This document shows positions 49,800 to 63,381 of a DNA stretch of 64,000 nt, one piece after another. The translations under genes were made by a program, and so were the position numbers. The first letter of the stretch is position 1. Each line of letters opens with the position of its first letter. This DNA is from Vespula vulgaris (taxonomy: Eukaryota > Arthropoda > Insecta > Hymenoptera > Vespidae). The notes beneath the pieces were generated by a model. The model saw only the letters and a program-made list of their open reading frames with translations. It did no database searches and was not told the origin of the DNA. Location of the stretch: positions 1,620,001 to 1,684,000 of the forward strand of contig NC_066594.1 of NCBI RefSeq assembly GCF_905475345.1. Reading direction: 5' to 3'.

Positions 49800-50729
49800 T
49801 TTAACAAAAAACTATTTCTCTTATCCACTGTTGCATTCAAACGTAGTTCTCGTTGTTATCGCTAGAATGCATTGAATGTAATTTCTCATCAAAATTAAAT
49901 AACAAATTTTAAAGTAAAATAGATTAAAAAGTTATTGAAAATTTATCATCCATTTAAAATCAATTTTCTATTTATAAATTATTAGGGTTGCATATAAGAA
50001 AGTATATACATATTAAAATGTGATATTTAGTTTATTAATTTACTTTATGTATTCTTTGAAAGTCTCTTTGTTTGGCATTAGTCTACACTATAAAACTACG
50101 TGATTATACGTCATCACACTATTGAATATTACAAGATATAATTTTTTCAAAAGTGAGTATCATATCAATCATATTCAACATTCCTTCCTTCATATAACAT
50201 AACTTTTAAGTTCTTTAAAAAATTAATAAATATATGTATATGTATTATAACTAAACGATGTATACACATATAAAGAATAATAATTAATATTCACACAACG
50301 GTCAGTCATAATAGAAATGTAATATATAACGTGTCTAATAATACATAAAATTTTTAACGATGCAAATATTAACTTGAAGATAATCAATTATGAATTACAA
50401 TAGCAACGATAAGATTTTAAACGATTATAAACGAATGTCAATACGAAGATAGATGTTTAAAAATTTATGTGGTCTATCAAAATTTCAATTATGTATTATT
50501 ACGTTGTTTCTTTTTTCTTTCTTTTTCTTTATATTCCTTTTTAATTTCTTTTTTTTTTATTTATTTTTTAGTAATACTATCGAAAGAGATATAACTTTTC
50601 ACTCGTATCTAATTAAAATCAATAAACATAAAAAGGTTTGTCAATATTAATGGATTATTTGAGAAGAGTATAAAACTTCGTAAATAATAAAGTCTTCGAT
50701 TCGCTGTAGAAAAGCTGTATAAATGTAGA

Positions 50730-50778
<49 letters not shown>

Positions 50779-51022
50779 ACATACATATATATATATATGC
50801 AGGATTGTTTAAAAATAGATGATCAAAAACTTTGATATCGTATCCTACTCTCCTTAAGAATAAAAAAAAGTCATTAGATTAACACGATACAATATTAAAG
50901 TTTGGCCAACTATTTTTGAAATATCCTGTATACATAGTTATAGCATATTAAATAATTGCACTTAGAAGCATTATTAACTCGTCCAAACTTACATTCCTTT
51001 GAAATCAAATGAATGTACGAGA

Positions 51023-51066
<44 letters not shown>

Positions 51067-51529
51067 GTATGTGTATGCTTATGCTTATTATATTTGCAAG
51101 TAACAACGTACGCATATTTCTTTAATGAATTATAATTGTTTGTGTTATAATTGGACTTTATAGAAAATTCGCTAATTTAAGTTACAAAGTAAATAATGAA
51201 CACAATCAAAGTCAGACTAGCTTACTATAATATTATAGCACGATATATAGGAATAATTATTCATTTATTTGTCAATTTTATGTTATTTTTGTCTCTTTCT
51301 TATTTTGCGATTATGAGATATAAATAAGACGATAAAACAAAGGAACATTTCGAGATTGTTAATTTTATGTGTGTTAGCAAAAAATAATAAAAGTTGATTG
51401 ATCTATGATATATAAAAATATTCATTCTTTCAATATTCTAGAGATTGTATTCTAAATATATGTGTATATATATGTGTGTATGTATATTAACTTTTCGGCA
51501 ATTGACAATAAGATTGTATACGGTGAATT

Positions 51530-51581
<52 letters not shown>

Positions 51582-52003
51582 TCTATGTACTGTCTATTTT
51601 TAACTGTCTGACTAACATTCGAATAAACAATGAAACATAATTATTAAATAATACGATTTCTGTCATATAAATATTGTCACATAAACACACAAGTTCTACT
51701 TTCTTTCATTTTTCTTTTTGTTTTTTTTTTCTTTCTTTCTTTTTTCTTTTTTATAACGTTCGATGGCACTGTATAAGGAATATCGAAAATAAAAAAAGAT
51801 TCATTAAATGAGATCTAAGTACCTCGTTTTTCGTTGTCTTCGATTGTTATATCGATCTCATACATTCTACTTATATAACTTATTATTATATTTTTAATAT
51901 CGAGTCTAAAATAAAGAAAAAAGTTCAATCGAAAACTTTTTTCACATTTCTCTCGATAAGAGATTCAGTAATAAAAATGTAAGTTTTCTTTCGATCTTTG
52001 CAT
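49800..52003. other. Intergenic, AT-rich, between TSSC4 and the BTB gene
   Basis: No gene seen. It holds AT dinucleotide runs at 50,736-50,768, 51,026-51,061 and 51,537-51,578, T-rich runs, and the hairpin element at 50,800-50,928. The short plus-strand frame at 50,453-50,650 is a Phe-rich translation of poly-T. Confidence 0.6.
50800..50928. mobile_element. MITE-like hairpin element, about 129 bp
   Basis: The left end CAGGATTGTTTAAAAATAG and the right end, read in reverse complement, CAGGATATTTCAAAAATAG agree at 15 of 19 positions. The inverted similarity continues inward (AAACTTTGATATCGTATC versus AAACTTTAATATTGTATC), so nearly the whole element can fold back. It lies directly after an (AT)n run and ends at CCTGTATA, which would fit a TA target site. 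No transposase is present. A nonautonomous mariner-type element is the likely class; assignment is inference. Confidence 0.55.
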
Positions 52004-52320
52004 TTACTCGAATACGCACGCTAAGACGCGTACGAAACAGGTACAAATTCTGGAACATGCTTGACCGGCGCATTCTTTCCGTCGATTCTTTCTATTATCT
52101 TGACGTTCCTTCTTACCTGATTTTAACATACTACAACTTTGATTATGATACGTTACCGTCCCGATTCTAGGTGTATTGGTTAGCCTTGAAAGAGGATTGC
52201 TCGTCGAAATATTTGCCTAAAATTTAATTAAAATATAATCATTACGACTATTAATTTATCTTTTCAATCAAACAAAATATACGTATCGAAGGATTAAAAA
52301 TTTGAAAGATATTTTGCGTG

Positions 52321-52354
<34 letters not shown>

Positions 52355-54676
52355 GAAAACGGAAGAAAAAATATTCATTCGTCGGATATTATAAATATCT
52401 AAAAGTTTACCTCTTCTTTACCAGGATGTCCAAGAATTTTGGCAAATATAAAAGCAGACTCTTTGCTAGTTAAAATACCATGGGCCATTGGACCATCGAT
52501 GAATTCCCTATCCGTCATAAGTAAATATCTTACAGAATACCAAACTTCATCCGATAAGGAAGCTCTTTTGTTCGATGATGTTGGTTCGATACCATGTTTT
52601 CTACAATTCGATGCAGCCCATCTATCGAGTGCAGCAAAAAGAATAGCTTCGTTAGGTAATCTCAATGTATCACGACACGCGATTTCCTTAATTTCCTTGG
52701 CATTCAATTCTTCGAAACGTTCTTGAAGAAGTACAGTTGAAGGATCTGCATCGATGACACTCAAACATCGAAGGAGAAGTTCGGTACAGGCTGCAGCTGT
52801 ACCGACATATATATATATATACATACATACATATTTTTATTAAAAAAAGAAACAGATGATAATTCAATTTGATTAATTAAATGAAAATATTTAAAATAAA
52901 AAATTCACCTATTTCACTAGCCTCATCTTCAGATGCAGGCGGTGCTGAAGGTCTATTAGATGATTCCTCCATATCGTTATCTTGAGATGTAGAAGGAGAT
53001 AAACTGTTTGCATAAAGATTAAGATTTTCATAGATTTCGAGTACGGTCGAGGAATCTAAATTCTCTTCGAGATAATTTATTGCAAAACGTGCGAGATCCG
53101 AACAGAGATATTGATGTGCTACATCGAGTGTTGCTCTTGCAGTTGATACTGATTGAAAGATAATGGGCTCGTCGTTGAGATATCTGTGACAGATAAATAA
53201 ACAAATGTTTGTTGAAATAGGAGATTCGATTAAAAATATTCTATTATTTCTGTTTTTTCCATTTCTTAATTCGTCCTGATACATTGAAATCGTAAAGATA
53301 AAAAAATAAAGAAATTTTATATAGCTTTTAAAGGAACATTAAATCAATATTGAGATCTCGATTTATCTTCGTTTCTTTTTTTTTTTTCTTTTTTAAATTT
53401 GATTTCATCTTGATATTTAAGTAATTTATACGATAATACGATTTAAGGAATAAAATTATTTGTGACTTTAAAGGAATATCTTAGTGCTTTTTTTAAATTT
53501 GAATTTATCTTGATATGACAACAAGCAAGATCATTATAATGATTGAAAAAGAATTCGTGTAATTACTCGATCGTGCGAATATATAAGAAAGAAAAAGAAA
53601 AAAGTTGATAAGGATTACAAATATAATACCTGAGAAAATGATCGAACGCTCGTTTTTCGAAATGTTTTATAGTTACAAGCGGAGGAGGATCGGTTCGTTC
53701 TGGTGCCATGGGTCCCATAAGCATTGCACGAAACCATTCACATTTTTTGGCCAATCGTTCCCTCTCTACACGATACCACCAGGTGTCTCCAGGCAACCCT
53801 ACCTGGATTGACAGAAGAAATCTTACACGCACGTTCATTCACCACCTGCTATCTTCTCAACGTTTATTAAATCGTAAATACATTGGACATAAACTATACG
53901 ATTAATTAAGTAATTATATCAAGTAAGTATATTTCCTTTCGATCATTTTATGTCGTTTATTTTATATTAAAATTAAAATGAATGAGATAATGAAGAATTT
54001 AACATTTTTTTTTTCTTTTTCTTTTTTAACTAAGTCATGAGAGCTTTCTTTTTTTTATATATATATAAAAGATCCGAATAAACTTGACATTAAATATTAA
54101 ATCGAATATCATGAACGATATTATTTATTTGATTAAATCACGAGAACTCAAGCGTCGTTGTAACTTTTAATCATGACTTTTATTTTCAAGTGAAAAATCA
54201 AGATAAAACTTTGCGTTAAATTTTAAATGAAAAATTATAAAATCTTGTTGCATTTTTTTTTTTTTATTTTACTCGTTGAAAGAAGTAAATCTTGAGTACT
54301 CATGATTTATATTTTAATAATAATTGAATCTGCTAATTATTAAACCTCCGAGATCCTTATTGTTTCCTTATAAAAAGAAAATATAATCGAATATCTTTTA
54401 TATATACACGTAATGCACATAACAACATAATTAATATAAAATTAATATAAATACCTCGAGATTAACCATGTTACGAGGATCGATGTCAGATGTATTCTCG
54501 TCCGATACGACGAGTGGAAGAACTTCGGACATATTTTTCGAGGACAAACGTATCGCAGTGACCTTGAGAGAGATCCTATTTCGTAGAAGAGCCTCTCGAA
54601 TGTTTTCCCACGTTTTCTCAGTCTCCGTATATCCGATGCATCTCGTATCATCGACTGAACGAAATAAATCAATCAT
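52004..54676 (-). CDS. BTB-BACK protein of the BTBD1/2/3/6 type
   Basis: Likely a substrate adaptor for CUL3 ubiquitin ligase; that role is known for related BTB-BACK proteins and inferred here. Exons in transcription order: 54,455-54,676; 53,630-53,802; 52,909-53,183; 52,411-52,796; 52,004-52,216. Phases agree and give about 422 aa. The BTB fold spans roughly 60-190: LAKKCEWFRAMLMGPMAPE, then FEKRAFDHFLRYLND and TLDVAHQYLC. A Ser/Glu-rich insert (SPSTSQDNDMEESSN) separates it from a BACK domain (CLSVIDADPSTVL, ACRDTLRLPNEAILFAALDR, GILTSKESAFIF) that resembles BTBD2/6. The PHR domain of BTBD1/2/3/6 is missing. The C-terminus is uncertain: exon 5 either reads through to TAA at 52,004, giving a Cys-rich tail, or splices at a GTAAGA donor after 52,117. 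The ATG at 54,676 has an in-frame stop 30 nt upstream. A frame starting at 53,838 reads through intron and is not the start. Confidence 0.85.
52322..52352. repeat. (AAT)n microsatellite in the BTB gene's last intron
   Basis: Ten or so perfect ATA/AAT triplets within the intron between exons 4 and 5. Confidence 0.9.
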
Positions 54677-55192
54677 TTTCTTTGTTAACTTCGTCGAAGA
54701 TTCTTTAGTTTTATTTCGTGTAGAAAAAAAATAAAAAAATAAAAAGAGAGAAAGAGAGAGAGGACGAAGAAACTCTTAAAGTTTACAGTGAGAAATCATA
54801 TGGTGTACTAATCGTCGTAGGGACACTTTCGAACTATCCTTATCATCTTTAAAATTATATTTCAATCATTTTTTATCACCAATCCTTTTTAAATTCTACC
54901 GTGAAACGTTCAAATATTTCCCATTATCATGATGATATCTAAGACACACATGGGTTTGGCAAGTATTCGCAATAGATATTACGAAGTTCTGATTATTTTT
55001 TCATTTTTTCAATAACGATAAAAGATAAAAAATTCTCTATACATGGTATGTGTGTGTGTGTGTATTGTCTATAAAGCGACAACATAACGATAGTATATCT
55101 TTCCCATGAATCTTCGTATTTCTGAAAGAAGATTGAATCAATGAAATTTTGTTTTTCTTCTTTTTTTCAATCAAAATCTAAAAAGTTATTTA

Positions 55193-55227
<35 letters not shown>

Positions 55228-56221
55228 GATATACACACGCGCACATACATACACACATATATTTAAAACTGTCACGAGAATTCACGTTAAAAACGAAGAT
55301 ACGTGAGATATTATTTTGTTAGAGGAATTCATTGACAAATTTTCGAAGTAAACCATTCGAGTTCTCGAACTCGACTAACGATTCGAATCGATTTCATCTC
55401 AAATATCAGCTTAAATGTAAATTTAACGCCCTTAAATTTTATCGAATGTGACGAGGATGACGACGACTGTTTATAAACACAAATAGCTAACGAAAGTCAG
55501 TAAGAATGTTTCTCACACATTAGACGAGGAAAGAATCTTATCAGCGTATTTTCAATACGTTACTTCTCCCAAAACGAATATAAACAAATCGATATACAAT
55601 GTATACAAAAACTTACAGAGACCTTTTTTGTTTTTTTTTCCTCTTTACTTTGAGGAAGATCTGATCTTTGAACTACCAAGAAATCGATCAAAATGTCATT
55701 GAACTTTAATATGTATTTAAAGTCGATGACCAAATCTCGCAATCAAAGTTAACGACTGACGATTCACGATTGATAATTTCAAGGAAAATATTTTTTCAAA
55801 CGATGACGCTTTCGATAAAATAAATATACTCTTATCCTTATCCTATTTTATATAATATTAAGGATGATCAAACTAGAATCATTAAAAAAATAAAAAAATA
55901 AATAAAGAAAAGAAAAGAAAAGAAAAGAAAAAGCATTTACTATTAATTGACTTTTAAACTCATTCGTGTCTTTTGAATGAACGATTGTTAAATGTTAATC
56001 AAACGAGATTATATTATCTACGTATGTATAATGCATACATATATGCGAAAGAGAAGGATTTACGTCGACGATGAATTTCTATTTCTGTTTTCGTCGAGCT
56101 TTTCTCGTGCCAAGGTTGCTCGTACGTGTTCACTTGCCAAAAATAGGAAGATCGTTTTATTCGACGATGAAAATCAAGCGAAACTTTCGACTGGAGACGA
56201 ACCAACAAGCTGCTGATCTTT

Positions 56222-56280
<59 letters not shown>

Positions 56281-56290
56281 TTCTCTCTCT
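56222..56290. repeat. (CT)n microsatellite
   Basis: A CT run of about 68 nt with a few CTTT interruptions; with 56,484-56,532 (GA)n it forms an inverted pair about 200 nt apart. Confidence 0.9.
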
Positions 56291-56487
56291 TTCTGTTTCT
56301 TTTCTCTTAGAAAGGAGATCGTTGACTTTGAGGATCATGCTAATATTAGATCGACTAAAGAAAGAGTACGGATACGGGACTACATGCCTCGATCTTTTCG
56401 AGTAATTCGCTATAAAAAGGTATACCGTATGAATTATAAAATAAAATATTTTCAAATGAATCTGTGTAGCATGATTGAGAGAGGAAA

Positions 56488-56535
<48 letters not shown>

Positions 56536-58847
56536 GAAGGATAGATCTAGTTCATTGAAAAAAAAAGAAAGATTAATGAATGAATAAAAAGAAAAAAAAG
56601 AAAGAAAACTCGTTTCGCAAGAATACAAAGATGTCAGTATACATCGCATGAAAAATAAAAGAGCAGTTTAATAAAATTAATGCGAGCCGACACCATCACT
56701 GGTAATTAAGTTAAACGAGTTCTCGCACACGGCCTTTTAATTCAATTGAAATTCATTCCTTTGTGAATTGAACACACCCGCATTAATCGCTAAATTTATC
56801 GTTTTCGTATGAGGAAGAGGAAAGGATGCAAAACATATCGGAAATAAATACATATATGTTCGTGCATTTTACAAAGTTTTACAAAATTTGCAAAATTTTG
56901 ATTCAAAGATTCGTTGAGAAAGAAAAATGAAAAGGAAACAAAGCAATTCTCGTTTGTTAATTAAATCGTGATTCATTGTTGAAGTGAATCTTTTTTCTTC
57001 TGTCTTTCTTTCTTTTATTTTCTTTTTCTTCTTTTTTCTTTCTTTTTTTGTTGCAAAAGCAATTTTATCGTCTTAACCATAACATGGTTTCACTATGGAG
57101 GTCTAAATTCCTTAGATAGACAAATGCAAGAACGAAGGTAACCTCGGAATAAGAGGCAATGTATGCTATCTGCCGATACGTATATTAAGTCCGATTATCG
57201 TTGTCCACTCAAGTGTATCGAGTAACAAAAACTATCGTGTGAATTCGTAGAATATAAAGTTATTGCATATAGCTTGTAATGTAAAATGTATGCCATACTT
57301 TTTTTTTTCTCGATAGATTTCTCAAAAGAAACAAATTAAAAAATAAAATATAATGAAATAAATTATGTCACACAAATCGACGACATGTTTTTAGTATAAT
57401 AACGATAATTTCTTTTTCTTTTTTTTTTTCAAATTCTTTCAACATGTTCACTTGGCATGATTGAAAAAAATGTAGTTATTCGTTTATCGATAGACACTTT
57501 TACTTTTTTTGTATTTTATACTTTTTTCTTTTTCTTTATTTTTTATTTCTCTATTTCTTTTTTTTTGGATTTTTATAAACGAATCGTATCACAGTATTTT
57601 GTTTTTTTTTACATCGAATTATTATTTTATTAAGTTGTTCAGTTTGTTCACGACTTTAAAATAAGGAACGAGGAAGATTCCTTTCGGTTTATGTGCACTT
57701 TATCTTGAAAAGAAAAAAAAAAAAAAGAAAGAAAATTATTAAAATCGCAAAGAAGGAAGTATCCTTGACATATACAGATAAAACGAAAGTGACTAGCTCG
57801 ATAGCAAATAGGTTTATAACAATTTTATTTGGTATGCGTTTCGTCGCACCGATAACAGCAACAATAACGATAACAATAATAAATAATAACAACAAAGCGA
57901 GTCTAATTAAGAATAATTTGTCGAGATCAAAACGATAAATGAAATATCACGATAAAAGTAAAAGTATTCAAGATTAAATTTGAAAGCGGATCACGTTTGG
58001 AATATCACGTTGTGACGTTGTTTCAATGTCAACAGGTCTGAATCAAAGTGCCCGTATAATCGTCGATTTGTTTCGTACAAATTAAGAGATATTTTACATG
58101 GTTAACCATATACTATATACATAGATAGATAAATAAATAAATTCTGAGAGTTATTCGTATAGAGTTTGTATCATCGACAGAAAAAATAATAAAAAAGAAA
58201 AAATAATATCGATATATCGACAAGTGGTAATAAGTTATTACTTGCTTAAAAATGATAACACGTAGAAAAACGAAATCGTTCGTGAAAAAAGTAAATTTTG
58301 TTTAAGATATTATATCTAAATATTTATCTCCTTACAATTTATTCAAATGAATAACTTGCAAAAACGGAAGAAAAAATATTTCTTTTTGCTCTTAACAAAT
58401 TCTATGACACAATAATGTAGTATTCGAAAAGAGGCGTTCGATTAATCGAATTGGAACGAATTCATCGGGCTGGTTGGTTCTGTTAAGAAGTACCCGCATT
58501 GTTGGAACCAATCGAAATCGTTCATTTAAGTTGATTTTAATCATCGATATCGAAAGTTATTTTTTTCTCTTTTATATTTTTTTCTTTGTGTTTCTTTTTT
58601 GTTAATCGATATCGAAAGTGTTTGTGAACGAATGTCACGGTGAAAGTATACCATATTTAAATGACCGATTCAATTCTAGATTGTTTATCATCGAATTATA
58701 CGGTCACGTATACACGTAAGTATGTACCAATTGCAAAAAAAATTCATTGAAAAAGTTCGAACGATTGGTAAAGGCTACCTAGATGCATATGTTCTATATA
58801 AATACATACAAAATACATACATATATATATATATATACATGTGTGTG

Positions 58848-58881
<34 letters not shown>

Positions 58882-59005
58882 CAAGTTCCTACGTATTGTC
58901 TTTCGATTTTGTGTTTTTCTTCATTCGTTGAGCTCTACTAGTCTGGATAGCGAATGTTCATTGAATGCATTGATAGATCTTAGTAATAAAGAAATGAGGT
59001 GAGAA

Positions 59006-59036
<31 letters not shown>

Positions 59037-60159
59037 TAAGAAGAACAATGAATGCAAGTGAAAACGAATGACTGGAAATTATATCACGTTGCAATTTTAA
59101 AAGATCATGATCGAATTACTTATTTAAAAATTTTCTTTTTCTCTTGTTTCCTCTTTTTCCAGTTTTTTTTTCTTTTTTTTTTTGTAGGAAACTATAAATC
59201 TCAAGTTCGAATAGTATTAATAATTTACCGGAAGACGAGTAACTTCTTTCAAGAACAATAAGATCGATTGTTAGCACCCTCAACACGAACGATACGGAAT
59301 GAAAACGTTATGCGTAACAATGACAAATGTGTTAATTAAATCGGCACGCGTGTCGTAGTTGAGAAGTCAGAATGAATAACGTGCGAAAATTAGTCAACGA
59401 TGGAAAACATTATGATTTTATGGAGAAACCTTGAGTAAAACTACTTGCGATGCTTTGGCAAGGTCTCCTTTAGCCAAAGAATTACGAACGTATCAAATTA
59501 TAGAAAAATATCACGATTACGAGAGCTAGGCTTCGCGTGCATTCATTCAAATATGAATGGAAAAAGAGAAATATTACCGGAAGACATTTATTCTTAACAA
59601 AAAAAAAAAATAAAAAATAAAAAATGATATAAAGAAAACTATATACACGTAAGAAATTTATATGAGAAACGCTCGTAATAAATTTGATTAATTTACTATT
59701 AATTATCGTACCGTTCGGGTTCTTAAAAAGAAAAAAATAAATAAATAAATAATAATACGTAAACAAGAATTATTTTACGCGTAACAAAATTGTTTAAAAA
59801 TGATCTTAACATATCGTAGAATAATTTGTTATTAATTATCATTAACGTTCTTATACTCTTCGATCGAAATTATTCTATTGTATCACGTAGAAATCGAAGT
59901 TCCCTCTTTCATTCGAACTCTTTCTTATTCCATCAACGAGATCTGTTTCAAGGAATTTCATGACTCAGTATGGCGATCAATATTGGATCGCACACATTTA
60001 TTACAGCTGTACCGATTGTGAGACGCACACCTCTCTTGCATAATAAAGCTTCTCGTTGAGAAGATAATGATGGTTTCTTCGATGGTGGCTTACGCTAATT
60101 GCATCGTAATACTTAGCTCGATTTCTTTTCATTCGAACTTCATTAAGGATTTCCATCGA

Positions 60160-60600
60160 TAATTTCTCACCAAAATTTGATTATCAAAGAGAAAATATTT
60201 ATTATTAAAACCTTCTAATCGCGAATAAAGCAGAGAGCAAGGAACTTTTTCTTGTCAAAATAAATTAAAAGAAAAAAGAAATAAACCATCGAATTCACGA
60301 ATGTTTACCGATCGTTTTGAAAAATCTAATAAGCGAACACGTATGTCGGAATATACACGCAAGATACCATAAATAATTAATATGTACATTTTTATAATTG
60401 CGAAGAAGAAAGAAAGGAACGAAACTTTCTTTTTCATAATAAAAAGAAATAAAAACAAAATAAATGTTCATCGAAAATATAATGTTTACAAATATGCTTA
60501 CCGGTCATTTTGAAAAATCCAATAAATCCAACAAGCAAACGCATATCCCGAATAGACACGTGAGATCCCATAGATAATTTCTTTACAAAATTTCTTTTTC
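60160..60600 (+). repeat. Diverged tandem repeat, period about 190 bp
   Basis: Segments 60,300-60,379 and 60,488-60,577 share in order TTACCG, TCATTTTGAAAAATC-like, AA(T)AAG(C)-AAC(G)C, ATGTC/ATCCC-GAATA, ACAC and CATA-ATAATT. Preceding AAAATAAA-GAAAT-rich sequence is also similar, and fragments of a third copy appear before 60,290. About 70-75% alike by eye. No terminal inverted repeats or coding frame seen. Confidence 0.5.
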
Positions 60601-60911
60601 TTTTCTCTTCACGCGGAACAAAACGAACGAAGTATCGTTAACGTATAAGAACGTCGTATCAATTAAAACATTTCGCGTTTCACATCCGACGATGAACGAA
60701 CGTGAAATGAACTGGCATCGAGTAGGTCCGTGCACTTTTGTCGTTTTGAATGCGACCGCCAGCATCCGGCGTGCAGGAAAGCACGTGACTCAACAATGGA
60801 ATAAAACTTGCCGATTAATCGATTATCTTGTTTTATTTTTTTATAGAGGATTTCGCGGTGAAAAGATGAGACACGTATATGTATTAGAAATCTAACAGAT
60901 TTATGTGAGAT

Positions 60912-60954
<43 letters not shown>

Positions 60955-62872
60955 ATAAAAAAGGAAATTAACGATAAAAAGAGAGAGAGAGAGAGAGAAA
61001 GAGAGGAAGTGATAATCATGGAAAAAAACTATAGTTAAATGGAACTTCTCAATTTTCCATAGATGTAGATGAATCATACTCCTCTTTAAAGAAGGTAATA
61101 AAGCAAACAGACTTCCAACAATTTTTTTTCCTTTTTTTTTTTCTTTTTAACTTAAAAAGTTGAACGGATATGAAAGGAAAGAAAATGAAAAAGAAAAAGA
61201 AAAAAAAAGAAGAATAAAATAAAATAAAATAAAATAAAATTTTAGCTTTAAGTTTTACTTTTAAGAAACTAGTCGTACTCGATAATTGAGAACACCTTTT
61301 ATCTGAAGTTATGATAATTCGTTTGAGGTCGTAACAAGCATTAAGATAATAAATGTATCTATTTCAATATTTGCAAAAGCAAAAGGAAAAGTTCAGGTCA
61401 AAGATTCTAATAACTTTACTACGAACGTGCTAATAATACTGTCTTGTAGATTCCAATATGTATCTACATAATATATACATATATACATATATATATATAA
61501 ACATACGTGAGCATGTGTGTGTGTGTATAAACTTATGAGGATTAACTCGTGCTTGCACGACACGCACGTGCATTCATATGATACCATCGAAATCGCATCG
61601 AGCACGACGATACAATAGTTCTTCTACCAATGATATCATTGGACTAATATGACAATCTTAGAAAGAATGAAAGAAAGAGAAAGAGAGAGAAATAGATATG
61701 GACAGACAGAAAGAAAGAGTGAAAGAGAGCAAAATAAAAAGAAGAAAAAGAGAAACGATAAAGAATAAAATGCATAAAATAAAATAATCTTATTTCTTGA
61801 AAAGATCTTTGAATGTATCATCTATCTACATATGATCTACATACATGTTATGTATGTTATACGTGTCTAATATCTAAAACAACGATAACGGTTCATCGAT
61901 ACGTCACGTCGAATTAATGATCAAGTCTAGACGGATTAATTTCAATGGTAATTGTTTCCTCGAGCGTAGAACTACACCGTACGATCAGAAACAGTTTCTC
62001 GATCTGTCTGACTCACGCACTTTATAAAACGGGAATCGTACGTAATACGGTAAAATAAGAAACATTCAAGTTTACGATCGTATTATACGCGAGTAAGTGT
62101 TGATGCTATTTCAGGTGCAAACTCGACGGTCCCTAAACGTTTTCTTTTTTCTTTTTTTTTTTTTTCTTTTTTTTTCTCGGGTTAATTGTTCATCGCACTG
62201 ATGATATCTTCAAAACTATTAGAAGAAACTCTTCGATTATTCGTCGAACGTTTTAATCGAGATCGAATTAATGTGATTTACCTTTCAATTGAAAAAAAGG
62301 AAAAGAAAGAATAGCCCTTCGATATGACCAACGTAGGACAAGTACCGGTGTGATCAATACTCTCTACCTCAGTCTACAGTTTGACGCACACACATACACA
62401 CAAACGTATACGAAGCACACAAACGCGCGTATACACGTACATGTATACAGGTATCTCTACATTCCCTGTTAAAGTACTCTCCCTCAATACGAGAGGAGGG
62501 ACAGAGGACTGACTTGACTGGTGGTCGCTTTCTTTGCGCAAAATCCAGCTTGGCGCTGCGAATGAAAATAACGATTTTACGATGCTAGACATTGCTATTG
62601 CATATTGTTATATTCAAGAATATATATTACAATATATCGTATATCGTTATAATACGTTCTACTAGCGATAATCAAAGAAAAAAGAAAAAACGTAAAACGT
62701 AAGCGAATGTAGAGATTGAAAAAAAAGGAAAAAGAAAGAGAAACAAAAGGAAAACAAAAAAAAAAGATGGGAGTAAAAGTTTTGATAAAAAAACTATAGG
62801 CTCGCATAATTAACACCTAACACCTGTTTTACTCGATTCACTATGGATACAATACTTATCTACGATATCGTA

Positions 62873-62917
<45 letters not shown>

Positions 62918-63332
62918 GTTTAGGTAAGTATCGATCGTTTCGCAGTAGTTTGGGCTTGAAATGATCAGACGGAAACCTATCAAAATGTTACTAACGAGAT
63001 TATCATCGTTGCGAAATTATGTTAGATATATCTCTTATGGGACTGTATATTATTGTAAATATTTCCACGAAGAAAGAAAATATTGGATTCTAGTAATAGA
63101 AGAGAATTATTGGGCGATGTTTAAAATACAAATGGTTATTTATTTTTTGGAATTTCTTTCTGTTCGATATCATATCCGATGTTTCAACAGAGAAACGAAC
63201 GGATATCGTAATAGAATGATAACGTTTTATTAGTTTCTTTGAATCATCGACCATGAATCGAACGAGGGAACATTGGCGAAGGGATAACATGAAGAGAGAA
63301 AGATAGAGAGAGAAAGAGAAAGAGGGAGAGAG

Positions 63333-63381
<49 letters not shown>

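Noticed and set aside
52799..52824. MYIYIY start for the BTB exon 4 frame
   Set aside because: This is an AT-repeat intron read-through; the GTACAG acceptor at 52,797 gives the phase that fits exon 3.
53803..53838. ATG at 53,838 as the start of the BTB protein
   Set aside because: It is intronic; the CCAG acceptor at 53,803 joins in phase to the exon ending at 54,455, which restores the BTB N-terminal part.
58470..58520. GGTTGGTTC/GGAACCAATC inverted repeat as a structured RNA
   Set aside because: Arms are only about 9-10 nt with a mismatch; too short to call without conservation.
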